Shown here piece after piece: positions 33,289 through 45,756 of a stretch of DNA of 55,270 bases. Every line of letters begins with the position of its first letter. The first letter of the stretch is position 1. Source of the DNA: Zopfochytrium polystomum (lineage: Eukaryota > Chytridiomycota > Chytridiomycetes > Chytridiales > Chytridiaceae); contig JAIVFJ010000370.1 in NCBI GenBank assembly GCA_025765615.1, positions 1 through 55,270 of the forward strand, given 5' to 3'. The notes under the pieces are model-generated. The model was not told the origin of the DNA. It worked only from the letters and a program-made list of their open reading frames with translations, and made no database searches. Position numbers and translations under genes: made by a program.

Positions 33289-35883
<2,595 letters not shown>

Positions 35884-37776
35884 CTTGCGTCTGCGTCGTC
35901 GTTTCGACTATTTCGAGACCCCCATTAATAAAAAAGAAAAAAAGAAGGGGTAAGAGAAACAAACGGAACCCCTGATAACACCTTCTACGTAACGTCAAAA
36001 AGAGACGTAACCGTCAAAATATTGGAAAAGAAACGGTTTATTAATAGACAGGCATCACTCGATCGAATTGCAATGCAAGTTCGTCGGACGATATTTCGAG
36101 TATTGGGCGAAACGAGCAATGGAAGTGGAACTTCATTGGAGCAAATACATTTTATGAAATAAAAAAAATAAAGAATGGCCAAAAGAGATCGGGTAGCGCG
36201 AGCACCAGAGACCCGGTTCGTTCTGTAGAGAATAGCAGAACCTCGTTCTCGACTTTCAGCTTGGTCCCGTGGAGCGCTCGCCCCACCCGCGTTCTCTCAT
36301 GTTCACCTCATCACTGTTAGTTATACGCTGGTAGGTATGGTAGTTATACACTTTCAAAGAACATCAGAAACCAACCGCAGAAAGCTACAGATGAGCATGT
36401 TTTTTATGCAGGCTACAGGAATTTGTGTTTCCCGGTCAGGAGCGGCGATTGACCAGATCCCTCGGTATCGGCCTTTGTAGCAGCCGTGAGTACCGTCCTC
36501 CGCACCCGGCGCCGTCGGCTCTGGGCATATGCCCGACACCGTGTGGAACGTGAAGATCACTGCGATCTGTATCGACTGGCCGCTTCGTTCCAGGGGTTGG
36601 CGCATCATGGCGTTGATGGAAGTGTTTTCCTAAAAGAAAAAATAAAAAAAAAGGAAAGAAAAAAAAACCAACGATTCCACTCAACAGTGATTACACGGAA
36701 AGTTACCGAAAGTAAAACTGACTGCTTCACCTGGTCAGACCACCGCCCTACTATCCCGCTTGTCATCGAACGATGTCCTCGCCCCCGTTCCGTCGCGATC
36801 GGAAATCACAGGATTTCCACACCAAGATCTCCGGTAAGAAAAGCACAGGCAGAAAGCCCTATTCAACCCCACTATTATGTGTCAGTTTGATAACACGCTT
36901 CCCAACTTCCCACTCACACCTTAAGCACCGCAGAGACTCTTTTGACATAATTTTTTGATGACGTTACTGGTGCGAACGCCGCCGAATCGACCGTCGATTG
37001 AGAGTGATTCCGCATGTTTCTCTTTATTTCGTTTTTTTGTCAGCGCAGACGCTTATTTTTCTGCAAGCACTGCCACTTTACGGCGAAAAAGCTCGGAAGT
37101 ACTGCGTGAGGTATCTCCAGGTGAGGCACTGAAGTCGATGTGCGTCGCAAAGATTTCTGTTGAAAAAAAAATAAATAAAATAAAATAAAATAAAAAATAA
37201 AAAATAAAACTAAAAAATAAAAATAAAATTATCTCTCTATGCCTCTTGATGTCCGCTCACCCGAGGAAGGCCGATTTCGTTCGTTTCGCTTTTCCATACC
37301 GTAATGAAATGCTCAAGGGCGTACTTGAGTTCGACATTGATAAAGTATCCACGCTTGCCAGAGCGGCAGGATTTTCTGCGTGGAAGCTGGAGGCGCACGT
37401 GGGCTGGGGCAGGCTCGCGGCTGCTTAAAGAGCGCTCGCACCATCACAAGAGAACTCCCGCCTGAACCTGTCTCACTTGCGCGCGGATATATTCTTTTTA
37501 CTAGAACGAGGTCTTTATCGACAACAACAAAAAAAAAAAAAAAAAAAAAAAAAAGAAAGAAAGAAATCAGCTCGAACTGAATAGGTCGCGCAAAACGATG
37601 AGATTCGGAAGGAAAGAAGAGAAGAATAAAGAGGAAAAAAAGACGGACCAGTCCGTTTGTTTTCCTCAGAGATTAAGAAGAAGGATTTAGGCGAAAAGGT
37701 AGGAAAGGTGAGGCGACACAGGCCGTCAAAACGGAAACTCCATTCTGGGCTAACACCCACCACACCCGACTACAAT
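35884..37776. other. Long intergenic region, no confident gene
   Basis: Contains A-rich simple sequence (TAAAA units) at about 37160-37230 and a poly-A tract at 37530-37553. Minus-strand frame 36608-36354 and plus-strand frame 37246-37428 (FPYRNEMLKGVLEFDIDKVS) look mildly protein-like but lack splice context or domains. Confidence 0.45.
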
Positions 37777-39018
37777 TCAATCGACCCAGACGTTCTGCCG
37801 AAACTTGCCCTGCATCAGCTCGTCGACGCGCTGCCGCACGTCCTCCCGGCCCGCCTCCTTGAACCGCTCAGGCCCCAACGTCTCGACGTTGCACCCCTCG
37901 GCAAACGTGCCCTTGTCGCCGGGGACGGGTGCTCCGACGGCCCATGCGAGCCATCCCTCTGGCCCCCACCGGTTCCACGTGGTCGGGCGGACGTACGTCG
38001 CGACGGTCTTGTCGGTACGGAACGCCCTCCCGCCGGTGGCGGCGTCGTCGTACTTGACAAACTCAAAGGGCTGGAACCGCGGCAGCATACAGTGTCTCAC
38101 AAATAGTCCGCGGGCGCGCAGCGCGGCGCGGACGGCGGTGACGAGCCACGGTGCAGGGTAGGTTGCACCTACGGCGGCCGCGAGCTTGGGGTCGATCGCG
38201 GCGACGAGCGCCGGTTTGACGACGGGCCGGAGCGGGGCGGGCACCTTTGCGAGAAAGAGGTCAAAGCTGGCGTCGGCGACGGTCTTGTTGCTTGTATGGA
38301 ACCGCATAAGGCGGGCCTCGATCTCCTCGTTTGCCTTGACAAACTCCGCGAACGTCCTCGGCGGGTCCGCGATGCCCATCTTGAGACCGACCTGGTGCCA
38401 GACGCGCGCGGCGGCCTCGTTCTCCAGGTCGGTGCGCGGGCGCCACTCGTACTCTGCAATGTAGCGTGCGGGCTCGACGACAAAGACTGTAAGCGTGAAC
38501 ACCATCGAGTCGCGGTCAATGTGTTTCTTGTAGTGCTCGTGGAGCCAGTTGACTCTCGCGATGGCGGCGTTCGCGCGGAGCGAGTCGTCGGGCTGGAGGA
38601 CCCACTCGAGGGTGGCGAGCTCGGTGTCGGCGTAGCGTTTGAAGTAGTAGGCCGGATCGCAGAGCTGCTGGGTGGCGACGAGGAGGGCGGAAATTTTGGG
38701 CAGGCCGTAGGTGCGGAAGAGACCGAGCTGGCTGGCGAGCATGGTCATGAAGGGGAACTCGTGGCGGAGGGTCGCGAGGTAGATCTCGCGGGCCTGGCGG
38801 AGGGTCAGGTCGGCGGGGAGGACGCCGGCGTAGCGCGCGGCTTGCGAGTTGACGTGGCGGAAGCGTAGGAGCCTGACGGCGGAGAGGTACGCGGCGAAGG
38901 CAGTGGCGGCGGCAGCGGCGAAAACGATCATGCTGCTGCCGGTCGACGGAGAGGAAGAGGACCCCGCGGCGGGGGCGGCGGCTGTGGCGACCGAGAAGGA
39001 CAACACCATCATCGTCAT
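37777..39018 (-). CDS. mpaB-family (DUF2236) ER-bound oxygenase-like protein
   Basis: 413 residues, no introns, start at MTMMVLSFSVATAAAP (39018). The hydrophobic N-terminus (SSMIVFAAAAATAFAAYLSA, about residues 29-48) fits an ER signal anchor. The family core follows: EFPFMTMLASQLGLFRTYGL, PKISALLVATQQLCDPAYYF, KRYADTELATLEWVLQPDDS, INWLHEHYKKHIDRDSMVFT-like LHEHYKKHIDRDSMVFTLTV, VWHQVGLKMGIADPPRTFAE, and LFVRHCMLPRFQPFE near the C-terminus. Relatives include the mycophenolic-acid pathway oxygenase MpaB and bacterial latex oxygenase, which are heme-dependent. No biosynthetic cluster is visible here, so the substrate is unknown. A decayed second copy lies at the right edge of the window. Confidence 0.85.
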   Translation of the reverse strand: MTMMVLSFSVATAAAPAAGSSSSPSTGSSMIVFAAAAATAFAAYLSAVRLLRFRHVNSQAARYAGVLPADLTLRQAREIYLATLRHEFPFMTMLASQLGLFRTYGLPKISALLVATQQLCDPAYYFKRYADTELATLEWVLQPDDSLRANAAIARVNWLHEHYKKHIDRDSMVFTLTVFVVEPARYIAEYEWRPRTDLENEAAARVWHQVGLKMGIADPPRTFAEFVKANEEIEARLMRFHTSNKTVADASFDLFLAKVPAPLRPVVKPALVAAIDPKLAAAVGATYPAPWLVTAVRAALRARGLFVRHCMLPRFQPFEFVKYDDAATGGRAFRTDKTVATYVRPTTWNRWGPEGWLAWAVGAPVPGDKGTFAEGCNVETLGPERFKEAGREDVRQRVDELMQGKFRQNVWVD

Positions 39019-39372
39019 CGTGTCGGAAGCGCACAGGCGGGAGCTTCCTTTTTTTTTCTTTTTTTCTTTCTTTTTCATTTTTTCTGTTTTCTCTTTCTCG
39101 TTTTTTCATTCAACAAACTTTTTGTCTTCAATCCTCCCCATTTTAGGAAAAGGTCCCCTTTGTTTCTCCCTTTGTCTCGTCGTTCTCATGATGCTGGGGG
39201 GCGTCGTTGGATTTTACAGACAGCGAGACAGACAAACCCCCTGGCCCCACTTCCATGCCGACTCTCTTCTTGCAGCCAGCCAGCCAGCGGCCGACTGAGT
39301 CTTCTGTCTGCTTCCCACGAGCGACGATCTGCTTGAGCAGAGGAGGAGGAAAAACCGTTGACACCAGGTTTC
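39019..39372. other. Promoter-side flank of the mpaB gene
   Basis: T-rich near 39048-39110 and otherwise without features. It ends where the older LTR-like repeat begins. Confidence 0.5.
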
Positions 39373-39455
39373 TGTTCCACTTAATACTCAGAGTATTTGT
39401 CATAAGCACAAGCCAGCACCCAGGTCTGCATTGGCGGTGGCTCGCTCTCCCATGG
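39373..39455 (-). repeat. LTR-like repeat, 3' part, interrupted by the gypsy element
   Basis: Read on the minus strand, this segment (from CCATGGGAGAG to AAGTGGAACA) continues the segment at 44661-44743. Together they form an about 161-bp TG...CA repeat closely similar to the uninterrupted copy at 53699-53863. The gypsy insertion split it and duplicated CATGG (39451-39455). Confidence 0.8.
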
Positions 39456-39753
39456 TGTCAGGAACAGGGCAGGACAGGACAAGGCAGACAAGGAACTGAG
39501 AGGAGTGATGATTGTATTGGAAACAATAATTCACTTGAGGGATGGGACAGGTCCCCCATCCCCCTTTTATACCTTTTGAGAGTGTTCCTTGTCAAGACTC
39601 CAAGAAAGTTCCAGAAAGAGCAATTAGTAATGCAATGATACCAATGATACCAATGACAACAAGACAAGTCAGGAAAGCAAAGAAGGTTCCAGAAGGTTCC
39701 ATGAAGGAATGTTCTAGAAGGTTCCAGAGGTTTCCAGAGGGTGATTCATAACA
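39456..39753 (-). repeat. 3' LTR of the gypsy element (298 bp)
   Basis: Begins TG and ends CA on either strand reading. It lacks the 10-bp CACAAGGTTC-type unit present in the 5' LTR, within a short GGTTCC-rich tandem array, which suggests replication slippage. Otherwise it is identical to the 5' LTR as read by eye. Confidence 0.95.
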
Positions 39754-39770
39754 TCATCTCCCCCTTTTAG
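39754..39770 (-). promoter_or_regulatory. Polypurine tract
   Basis: On the minus strand AAAAGGGGGAGATGA immediately precedes the 3' LTR, the expected place for plus-strand primer selection. The tract overlaps the last codons and stop of Pol (KRGR-stop). Confidence 0.85.
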
Positions 39771-42700
39771 GCCTCTTCTGCAACTTGGTGGGGTACCTGG
39801 TCTTGAACTCGAGCAGAAGGTCTTGGCAGTGAGTGAGGTTTGACTCAGGCTCCCAGGTGTTGTCAGCATCTGAGTAACCTTTCCACTTAACAAGGAACTT
39901 GAGTGTTCTTCCAAACCACTTGGCATCCAAGATTTGTTCAACCTCAAATTCCTCTTCACCTTCTACCTCAACTGGAGGAGGAGGAGGAACAACTCTGCCT
40001 GGAATGGAATTGGCCACAAACTTCTCTAAAAGGCTGACATGGAAAACTGGGTGGATCTTCATGGATGCAGGGAGATCCAGCTTGAAGGTGACTGGATTGA
40101 TTTGCTCCAAGATCTTGAAAGGACCCAACTTGAGGTTGTCTAGCTTGGGACTTGGTCTTTTGGTCTGCAAGTTCTTCCTCAGAAGCCAAACTTGCTGACC
40201 CACAGCAAGGTCATGGTCCATTCTGTGAGTGTTGGCAAATCTTGAGGCATCTTCTTGGGCTTGCTTCAGGGTGGAGTCCAGGAAGGAGTTGATGATCTTA
40301 AGCTTATGTAAGTGTGAAGCCGCAGCAGGAGCCTGGACATTGGATAGGGTCTCTTGTCCCAGAAGATCTCCTCTTGGATTGAAGCCATAGGTTGCAAAGA
40401 AAGGAGATAGCTGGGTGCTTGAGTGGAGAGAATTGTTGAGAGCAAATTCTGCCAGCGGAAGGAGGGTGGGCCAATCATCCTGTTGATAGCTGACATAGCA
40501 CCTCAAATACTGCTCCAGAGTCTGGTTTGTTCTTTCTGTTTGTCCATCAGTCTGAGGGTGATAAGCAGTTGACAGTTGAGACTTGATTCCAAGGGCTGCT
40601 GTGAGTGCTTTCCAAAATTGAGATCTGAACTGAGGTCCTCTGTCACTGATGATTGACTGAGGCAGCCCATGGAGCCTGAATATGTGCTGCAAAAACAGGT
40701 CTGCTGTTCCTTGTGCATCTATATTCTCAGTGCAGGGGATGAAATGGGCCAACTTTGTCCTTCTGCAGATGACAACAAGGATAGAGTCAAATCCATGGGA
40801 TGGGGGCAGTTTCACAATGAAGTCCATGGATATTGATGACCAAGGGCTGATGGCAATTGGGAGGGGCTCCAGAAGTCCATAGGGCTTGTGTCTGCTGGAT
40901 TTGTTTCTTTGACAGGTTTCACAGCTGCTGACATAGTTCTTGATGTACTTCCTCATGCCTGGCCAGTAGAAGTCTCTGGAAACAAGCTCATATGTCTTGT
41001 GCTCTCCTGGGTGTCCAGCTGTTGCTGCATCATGCCTTGTCTTGAGTATCTCAAGTTTTTCCTCTTCTTGGCTGATTTGAATCTTGTGAGGCTTGGGGTC
41101 CTTGGAAATAGCATGGGCCCACACACTGTCAGGAAGCAATGAAAGGTGTGTCTTGGATGGTGGGGTGAAACCATCTCCCCCTTCAGGTGCAAGGTCTGTT
41201 CTTCTTGACAGGGCATCAGCCACAGTGTTAAGGTGACCAGGAGAATAGCACAGCTTAAAGTCATACTCAGAGAGCAGTTCAGCCCACCTGGCATGCCTCT
41301 GCTTGAGCAACCTCCTTGCCCTGAAGAAGGTGAGGTTCTTGTGATCAGAATAGACAGAGATGCCTTTAGAACCAGCCAAGTAGTGTCTCCAGAATTTGAA
41401 TGCTTCCACAATTGCAAGCAACTCCTTGTCATGGACTGTGTAGTTACACTCAGCACTGTTCAGCTTCCTGGAGTAATATGCCACTGGGTGCAGAGGAGCA
41501 GAGGGGTCCTGAGAGCTTGGCTGGGACAGAACAGCGCCAAGGGCATAGTCTGAGGCATCAGTTTCCAAGGTGAAGGGAAGCAAGGGATCCACATGCTTAA
41601 GGAGTGGTGCACTTGTGGTTGCTGTCTTAAGAGCTAGCCAGGCTTGCTCTGCTGCTGGGGTCCATTCAAACTTGGTGGTCTTCTTGGTGAGATCAGTGAG
41701 AGGCTTGGCTATGGCAGAATAGTTGGCAATGAAGGTTCTGTAGAAGTTGCAAAACCCAAGGAAGCTTTGAACATCCTTGATGGAATTTGGAGCCTTCCAT
41801 TCAAGAATAGTTTGGATCTTGTCTGGTGCCATGGAGATCCCTTTGTCAGACACAATGAACCCCAAAAACTCAATGGAGGTCTTGTGGAATTCACACTTCT
41901 CCAGCTTTGCATAGAGGTGATGCTGTCTGAGTCTCTCCAAGACAGTCTTGACATGTCCCATATGGCTTGCAGTGTCAGATGAAAATACCAGGATATCATC
42001 CAGGTAGACAATGACAAAAAGGTCCAGAATATCCCTGAAGATGTCATTCATCATGCCTTGGAAAATAGCTGGAGCATTGGTAAGTCCAAAGGGCATAACC
42101 AAGTACTCAAAGTGACCGTATTTGCATCTGAAGGCAGTCTTCCATTGATCCTGGGGCTTAATTCTGACCAAATTGTAGGCACCTCTGAGGTCAATCTTGG
42201 AAAATATCCTTGCATGGCTCAGTTTGTCCAGTAATTCAGAGATGAGAGGCAGTGGATAGCGGTTCTTGACTGTCATCTCATTGAGATCTCTGTAGTCCAC
42301 GCAGGGTCTCAGCCCCCCATCCTTCTTCTTGACAAAAAAGATGGGAGCTCCAGCTGGTGACTTGGAAGGTTGGATGAATCCCTTGTTCAGCATTTCTTCA
42401 ATGTATTCTTGGAGGGCCTTGGCTTCTGGTGGAGAGAGGTGGTACAGTGGCTTGAAAGGTGGGCTGCAAGTTTCATCCTTGAGTGGGATTTCACAGTCAT
42501 AAGGCCTCTGAGCTGGTAGCAGGTCTGCCTTGGTCTTGGAAAACACATCAGCATAAGGGAGATATTCTTTTGGTAGCTTGGATGCCAGCAAAAGGTCTGA
42601 TGGGTCCAGGTTGTCGTGCTCCTCAGCAGTGGGGCTTGAATTCTTGACTGGGAACTGTGATTCTTGAATCTTTGACTGAGAGTTCTGTTCTTGGCAAAGA

Positions 42701-43473
42701 CTGTGAGCTGTGGAACTTGAATCTTGAATGTGGACTGTGAACTGTGGTACTTGAATCTTTGACTGTGGGTTCTGTGAACAAGAGTCATGGCCATGACTGT
42801 GAGCTCTATGAGCTCTACTTGAATCTTGACTGTGAACTGTGAACTGTGGAACTTGAGTCTTGGCTGGCTGTGAATCTTGAATCAAGGGCTTGAGAGCATG
42901 AGACTTGGGGGCTTGACTTGAGTTTTGGGTGACTGTTCCGATTGGTGGAGGTTGGACTTGACCAGTGACCCAATCAATGGCAGGGTTCTGGGCTTGCAGC
43001 CATGGTAATCCCAGGATGACAGAGAATGTGGGTGAGCCAAGATCCAATACTTCCAGATTGACCATGGATGGTGGAAAGTCTTGGATGTGGAGGTTTAGCT
43101 TGGTTTCATGGCTGATTTCCTTGAACAGAGCATGATTGGCAAAGTGGACCTTGAGGGGTGTGGATTTCTTGATCGTAGGAATGGCACAAGACTTGGCAAG
43201 GGTGGCATCAATGATGTTGCAGGATGATCCAGAGTCTATAAGGGCCTTGGTTGTGATGGTTGACTTGGGTGAGAGTTGAATCTTGACATCCATGGTGAGT
43301 TGGTGGGGCTTGGAATCTGAGGTGTTGGTGGTGCTGGTGGTGGTGATGAAACAGGGGCAGCTTGGAGGAGGGTCCAGGGAATTGCCCCTCAGTGAGCCTG
43401 GACCTGGGAGTTTGGGTGCTTCTTCCTTGGGCAGTCCTTGACAGCATGCTCCTTGGAGCCACAGTAAAAACAC
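39754..43473 (-). CDS. Pol polyprotein of the gypsy chromovirus
   Basis: 1239 codons, uninterrupted. It overlaps the end of Gag by 85 bases in the -1 frame, so expression probably uses -1 frameshifting or internal initiation. Domains in order: aspartic protease (ALIDSGSSCNIID, about 80-92, DSG rather than DTG); reverse transcriptase with FVIVYLDDILVFS; RNase H starting PFTLETDASDYALGAVLSQ; integrase with HHCC zinc finger (H...H...CETC), catalytic DDE (SMDFIVKLP, IISDRGPQF and TAYHPQTDGQTERTNQ); and a C-terminal chromodomain (FEVEQILDAKWFGR, LKFLVKWKGYSDADNTWEPE). All catalytic residues I can check are present. The chromodomain should direct integration to particular chromatin. Confidence 0.95.
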   Translation of the reverse strand: MFLLWLQGACCQGLPKEEAPKLPGPGSLRGNSLDPPPSCPCFITTTSTTNTSDSKPHQLTMDVKIQLSPKSTITTKALIDSGSSCNIIDATLAKSCAIPTIKKSTPLKVHFANHALFKEISHETKLNLHIQDFPPSMVNLEVLDLGSPTFSVILGLPWLQAQNPAIDWVTGQVQPPPIGTVTQNSSQAPKSHALKPLIQDSQPAKTQVPQFTVHSQDSSRAHRAHSHGHDSCSQNPQSKIQVPQFTVHIQDSSSTAHSLCQEQNSQSKIQESQFPVKNSSPTAEEHDNLDPSDLLLASKLPKEYLPYADVFSKTKADLLPAQRPYDCEIPLKDETCSPPFKPLYHLSPPEAKALQEYIEEMLNKGFIQPSKSPAGAPIFFVKKKDGGLRPCVDYRDLNEMTVKNRYPLPLISELLDKLSHARIFSKIDLRGAYNLVRIKPQDQWKTAFRCKYGHFEYLVMPFGLTNAPAIFQGMMNDIFRDILDLFVIVYLDDILVFSSDTASHMGHVKTVLERLRQHHLYAKLEKCEFHKTSIEFLGFIVSDKGISMAPDKIQTILEWKAPNSIKDVQSFLGFCNFYRTFIANYSAIAKPLTDLTKKTTKFEWTPAAEQAWLALKTATTSAPLLKHVDPLLPFTLETDASDYALGAVLSQPSSQDPSAPLHPVAYYSRKLNSAECNYTVHDKELLAIVEAFKFWRHYLAGSKGISVYSDHKNLTFFRARRLLKQRHARWAELLSEYDFKLCYSPGHLNTVADALSRRTDLAPEGGDGFTPPSKTHLSLLPDSVWAHAISKDPKPHKIQISQEEEKLEILKTRHDAATAGHPGEHKTYELVSRDFYWPGMRKYIKNYVSSCETCQRNKSSRHKPYGLLEPLPIAISPWSSISMDFIVKLPPSHGFDSILVVICRRTKLAHFIPCTENIDAQGTADLFLQHIFRLHGLPQSIISDRGPQFRSQFWKALTAALGIKSQLSTAYHPQTDGQTERTNQTLEQYLRCYVSYQQDDWPTLLPLAEFALNNSLHSSTQLSPFFATYGFNPRGDLLGQETLSNVQAPAAASHLHKLKIINSFLDSTLKQAQEDASRFANTHRMDHDLAVGQQVWLLRKNLQTKRPSPKLDNLKLGPFKILEQINPVTFKLDLPASMKIHPVFHVSLLEKFVANSIPGRVVPPPPPVEVEGEEEFEVEQILDAKWFGRTLKFLVKWKGYSDADNTWEPESNLTHCQDLLLEFKTRYPTKLQKRPKRGR

Positions 43474-44312
43474 AGTCCCTGCTGGGCCCTCCTTGTTTTC
43501 TCCTCTTGGCTCAGAGGACCCTTAGGAAGTGTCTCAACTGCATCCACTTGCATGGGTTCAGGAACTGTAAGAGCTTGAGGGACTGGGGTAAGCCTTGATG
43601 TAGTTCCTACTTGTCTTTGCTTCAGCCTCTTGGAGTAGAGTCTGTTGTCAATCTTGATGGCAAGGAGAATGTACTCTTCCAAGGTCTCAGGGATGTGCAG
43701 AGACTGGGAGAGCATGTCTTGGATAGACTCATGGAGACCATCATGGTACAGCTCCATCAGAGCTGCATCATTGTATCCAGAGTCTCTGGCTAGTTGCTTG
43801 AATTGGTTGGTGTAGGCCACACAAGATTGCTTTCCTTGCTTGATATGCTTGAGCTTGGATCTTGTTGTCCAAGATGCGTAGGGGTCACCAAAGGTAGCTT
43901 CCAGCCCCTCCCAGAGCTCTTGCAGGGTGGTGGGTGTGCTTGGGAGAGATCTGTACCATGATTGAGCTTGACCAGACAGGAGGGTGCTTGTGAAAAGAAC
44001 CTTGACTTGCTCACTGGGAAATCTTGAAGGTTGGAGAAGGATGACATTCTCCACAGTGGCCATAAAGTTCCTAAGGTCTTTGGCCAGCCCAGTGAACTTG
44101 TCAGGGCTGGGAACCTTGGGCTCTCTTGCTTGGTTGGCTTGAGGCAGGGGAAGAGCTTGATGTTCTTGTTGGTGAAGTTGTTGTTGAAGCTGGTGCTGCT
44201 GGTGAAGGACTTGTTCTTGAAGTTGGTGTGTCTGTCTTGAGAGGGCTTGTAATTGGTCCATCAAGGCTTGGAAGGCAGTTGCATCAGGGAAGGTGTTGTT
44301 TGGGTCAGACAT
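43389..44312 (-). CDS. Gag protein of the gypsy chromovirus
   Basis: 307 residues, starting MSDPNNTFPDATAFQAL about 40 bases after the 5' LTR. A Gln-rich coiled-coil-like region (about 18-55) precedes the retrotransposon Gag domain (KFTGLAKDLRNFMATVENVI, GQAQSWYRSL, LWEGLEATFGDP, ELYHDGLHESIQDML). A CCHC zinc knuckle (CFYCGSKEHAVKDC, about 281-294) lies near the C-terminus for RNA binding. The frame is intact. Pol starts inside the region after the knuckle. Confidence 0.93.
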   Translation of the reverse strand: MSDPNNTFPDATAFQALMDQLQALSRQTHQLQEQVLHQQHQLQQQLHQQEHQALPLPQANQAREPKVPSPDKFTGLAKDLRNFMATVENVILLQPSRFPSEQVKVLFTSTLLSGQAQSWYRSLPSTPTTLQELWEGLEATFGDPYASWTTRSKLKHIKQGKQSCVAYTNQFKQLARDSGYNDAALMELYHDGLHESIQDMLSQSLHIPETLEEYILLAIKIDNRLYSKRLKQRQVGTTSRLTPVPQALTVPEPMQVDAVETLPKGPLSQEEKTRRAQQGLCFYCGSKEHAVKDCPRKKHPNSQVQAH

Positions 44313-44339
44313 GATGGCAGAGAGTAGTGGGAGAGGGTG

Positions 44340-44350
44340 AAGTGAATTAT
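44340..44350 (-). promoter_or_regulatory. Putative self-primer binding site
   Basis: Two bases inside the 5' LTR boundary, the element RNA reads AUAAUUCACUU, complementary over 11 bases to AAGUGAAUUAU at 44433-44423, the predicted 5' end of the transcript. No TGG-starting tRNA primer site is present. This is the arrangement known for Tf1 of fission yeast, where the mRNA 5' end primes minus-strand synthesis. Confidence 0.7.
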
Positions 44351-44352
44351 GA

Positions 44353-44660
44353 TGTCAGGAACAGGGCAGGACAGGACAAGGCAGACAAGGAACTGAGAGG
44401 AGTGATGATTGTATTGGAAACAATAATTCACTTGAGGGATGGGACAGGTCCCCCATCCCCCTTTTATACCTTTTGAGAGTGTTCCTTGTCAAGACTCCAA
44501 GAAAGTTCCAGAAAGAGCAATTAGTAATGCAATGATACCAATGATACCAATGACAACAAGACAAGTCAGGAAAGCAAAGAAGGTTCCAGAAGGTTCCACA
44601 AGGTTCCATGAAGGAATGTTCTAGAAGGTTCCAGAGGTTTCCAGAGGGTGATTCATAACA
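44353..44660 (-). repeat. 5' LTR of the gypsy element (308 bp)
   Basis: Bounded by TG...CA and followed by the CATGG duplication at 44661-44665. Compared with the 3' LTR it has one extra 10-bp unit near 44593-44602. It contains the TATA box and predicted transcription start. Confidence 0.95.
44423..44468 (-). promoter_or_regulatory. LTR core promoter: TATA box and predicted start
   Basis: TATAAAAG on the minus strand at 44468-44461 lies about 35 bases upstream of AAGTGAATTAT (44433-44423), the sequence complementary to the primer site. If transcription starts there, the RNA begins with the self-primer, so the promoter geometry supports the self-priming reading. Confidence 0.65.
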
Positions 44661-44743
44661 CATGGGCACCGTGGGAATGAAGTCACAATAGGTTCGGGTC
44701 TGTCCTGTGCCTCTTGCTGCTAACCAGTCAGTTCCGCCTAACA
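44661..44743 (-). repeat. LTR-like repeat, 5' part, interrupted by the gypsy element
   Basis: On the minus strand it starts TGTTAGGCGGAACTGACTGG, as does the copy at 53699, and runs to CCATG where the gypsy element is inserted. The remainder is at 39373-39455. No target-site duplication of this older repeat is visible (CTCTG versus GAAAC). Confidence 0.8.
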
Positions 44744-45756
44744 CAGAGCGTTACTTGTGAGACTGTGCTCTCTAACTCCTCACCTAGGGCTATAGGTGGA
44801 AACTAGAGCATGGACCTAAATACCAATCCTGACTAATGAAAAGGGGCAAAAGGAGGGTGTCTAGGGGCACTAGACAGGAAAGTGTATTTGGAGTCTTAAA
44901 AAGCCCAAGAAAAACACAAATAAATTTCTAACACAAAAGAGGGGTTTCTCACCCCAAAGCATGAAACAGACACAATCACAAAAGAAAGCATAATCCTCTG
45001 GTGCAAGACACAGAAGGGTTTCATCTGGGGCACAAGGCCAAAGCCAAGTTAGACCAGAGACAGAACCGACTTGATCCGTAAGACCGACTGAATCGGTAAG
45101 GGGAGTGACAAGCCACTACAACCCATCAAAAGAAACAACAAAAGAAATAAACAACAAGTCAAACCCTGAGTTGGAGGGGGTTGGAGAGACAAAGGGCAGA
45201 CACAAGGAACAGTTAGTGTGCAGGGGTGCCTGTTGAACCAAATCAGAGCTGTTTTCCACTTAACAGAACCAGACACAACTTGTCTCACTCCAAGGAGAGT
45301 GTTCCAACTCAATCCAAGGAAGAGGGTGCAACCAGGGTGGGAGACAGTGGGACTCTTCTTGCTCCATCCTACCAGGAGACAGACCTCTGCCTCACCAGGC
45401 CAGAGAGAATAACCTGTCTTAGAAGCAAGGAAGGTCAATACCCACTCCCACACACAAGGAAGACACCAAAGACAACCACAGGTATTAGCATGAAAGGAAG
45501 AGGGTCTGAACCCAGTGAACCAGGCCCACCAAAGGCCAAAGGAACCATCACCAGGGACAGGGAGGAATACCAGAGCGACCATACCACCACATAATACCTG
45601 ACCAGCCAACTCATTCATATCACCTTGAGAGACCTGGATTTGAAGTGATGTATTGACAGGAACCGGCGAGGCACTACCACAGTTTTACCCTCCCACCGTC
45701 CATCATCAAGTAGCTCCTACCCCAGACCAGCCTAAACAGTATGTGCAGAATGGTGA
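44744..45756. other. Unclassified repeat-like DNA
   Basis: Plus-strand A/C/G-rich sequence with low T content. A 189-codon minus-strand open frame (45618-45049) is hydrophobic, without domains, and probably reflects this skew. No gene is called. Confidence 0.4.

Larger units (their letters stand above)
39456..44660 (-). mobile_element. Complete Ty3/gypsy chromovirus LTR retrotransposon
   Basis: A 5205-bp element on the minus strand. LTRs are 39456-39753 and 44353-44660, the target-site duplication is CATGG (39451-39455 and 44661-44665), and the polypurine tract is at 39754-39770. Gag lies at 44312-43389 and Pol at 43473-39754, both open from end to end. The LTRs are identical by eye except for one 10-bp indel, so insertion was recent and the copy may be active. 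The domain order protease, RT, RNase H, integrase, chromodomain places it among chromoviruses. Together with the self-complementary primer site, this fits the Tf1/sushi group. Confidence 0.97.

Noticed and set aside
36354..36608. 84-codon minus-strand ORF
   Set aside because: Mildly protein-like but isolated, without domain, introns or neighbours to support it.
45049..45618. 189-codon hydrophobic minus-strand ORF
   Set aside because: Results from the low T content of the plus strand. No domain, and no start or splice context.
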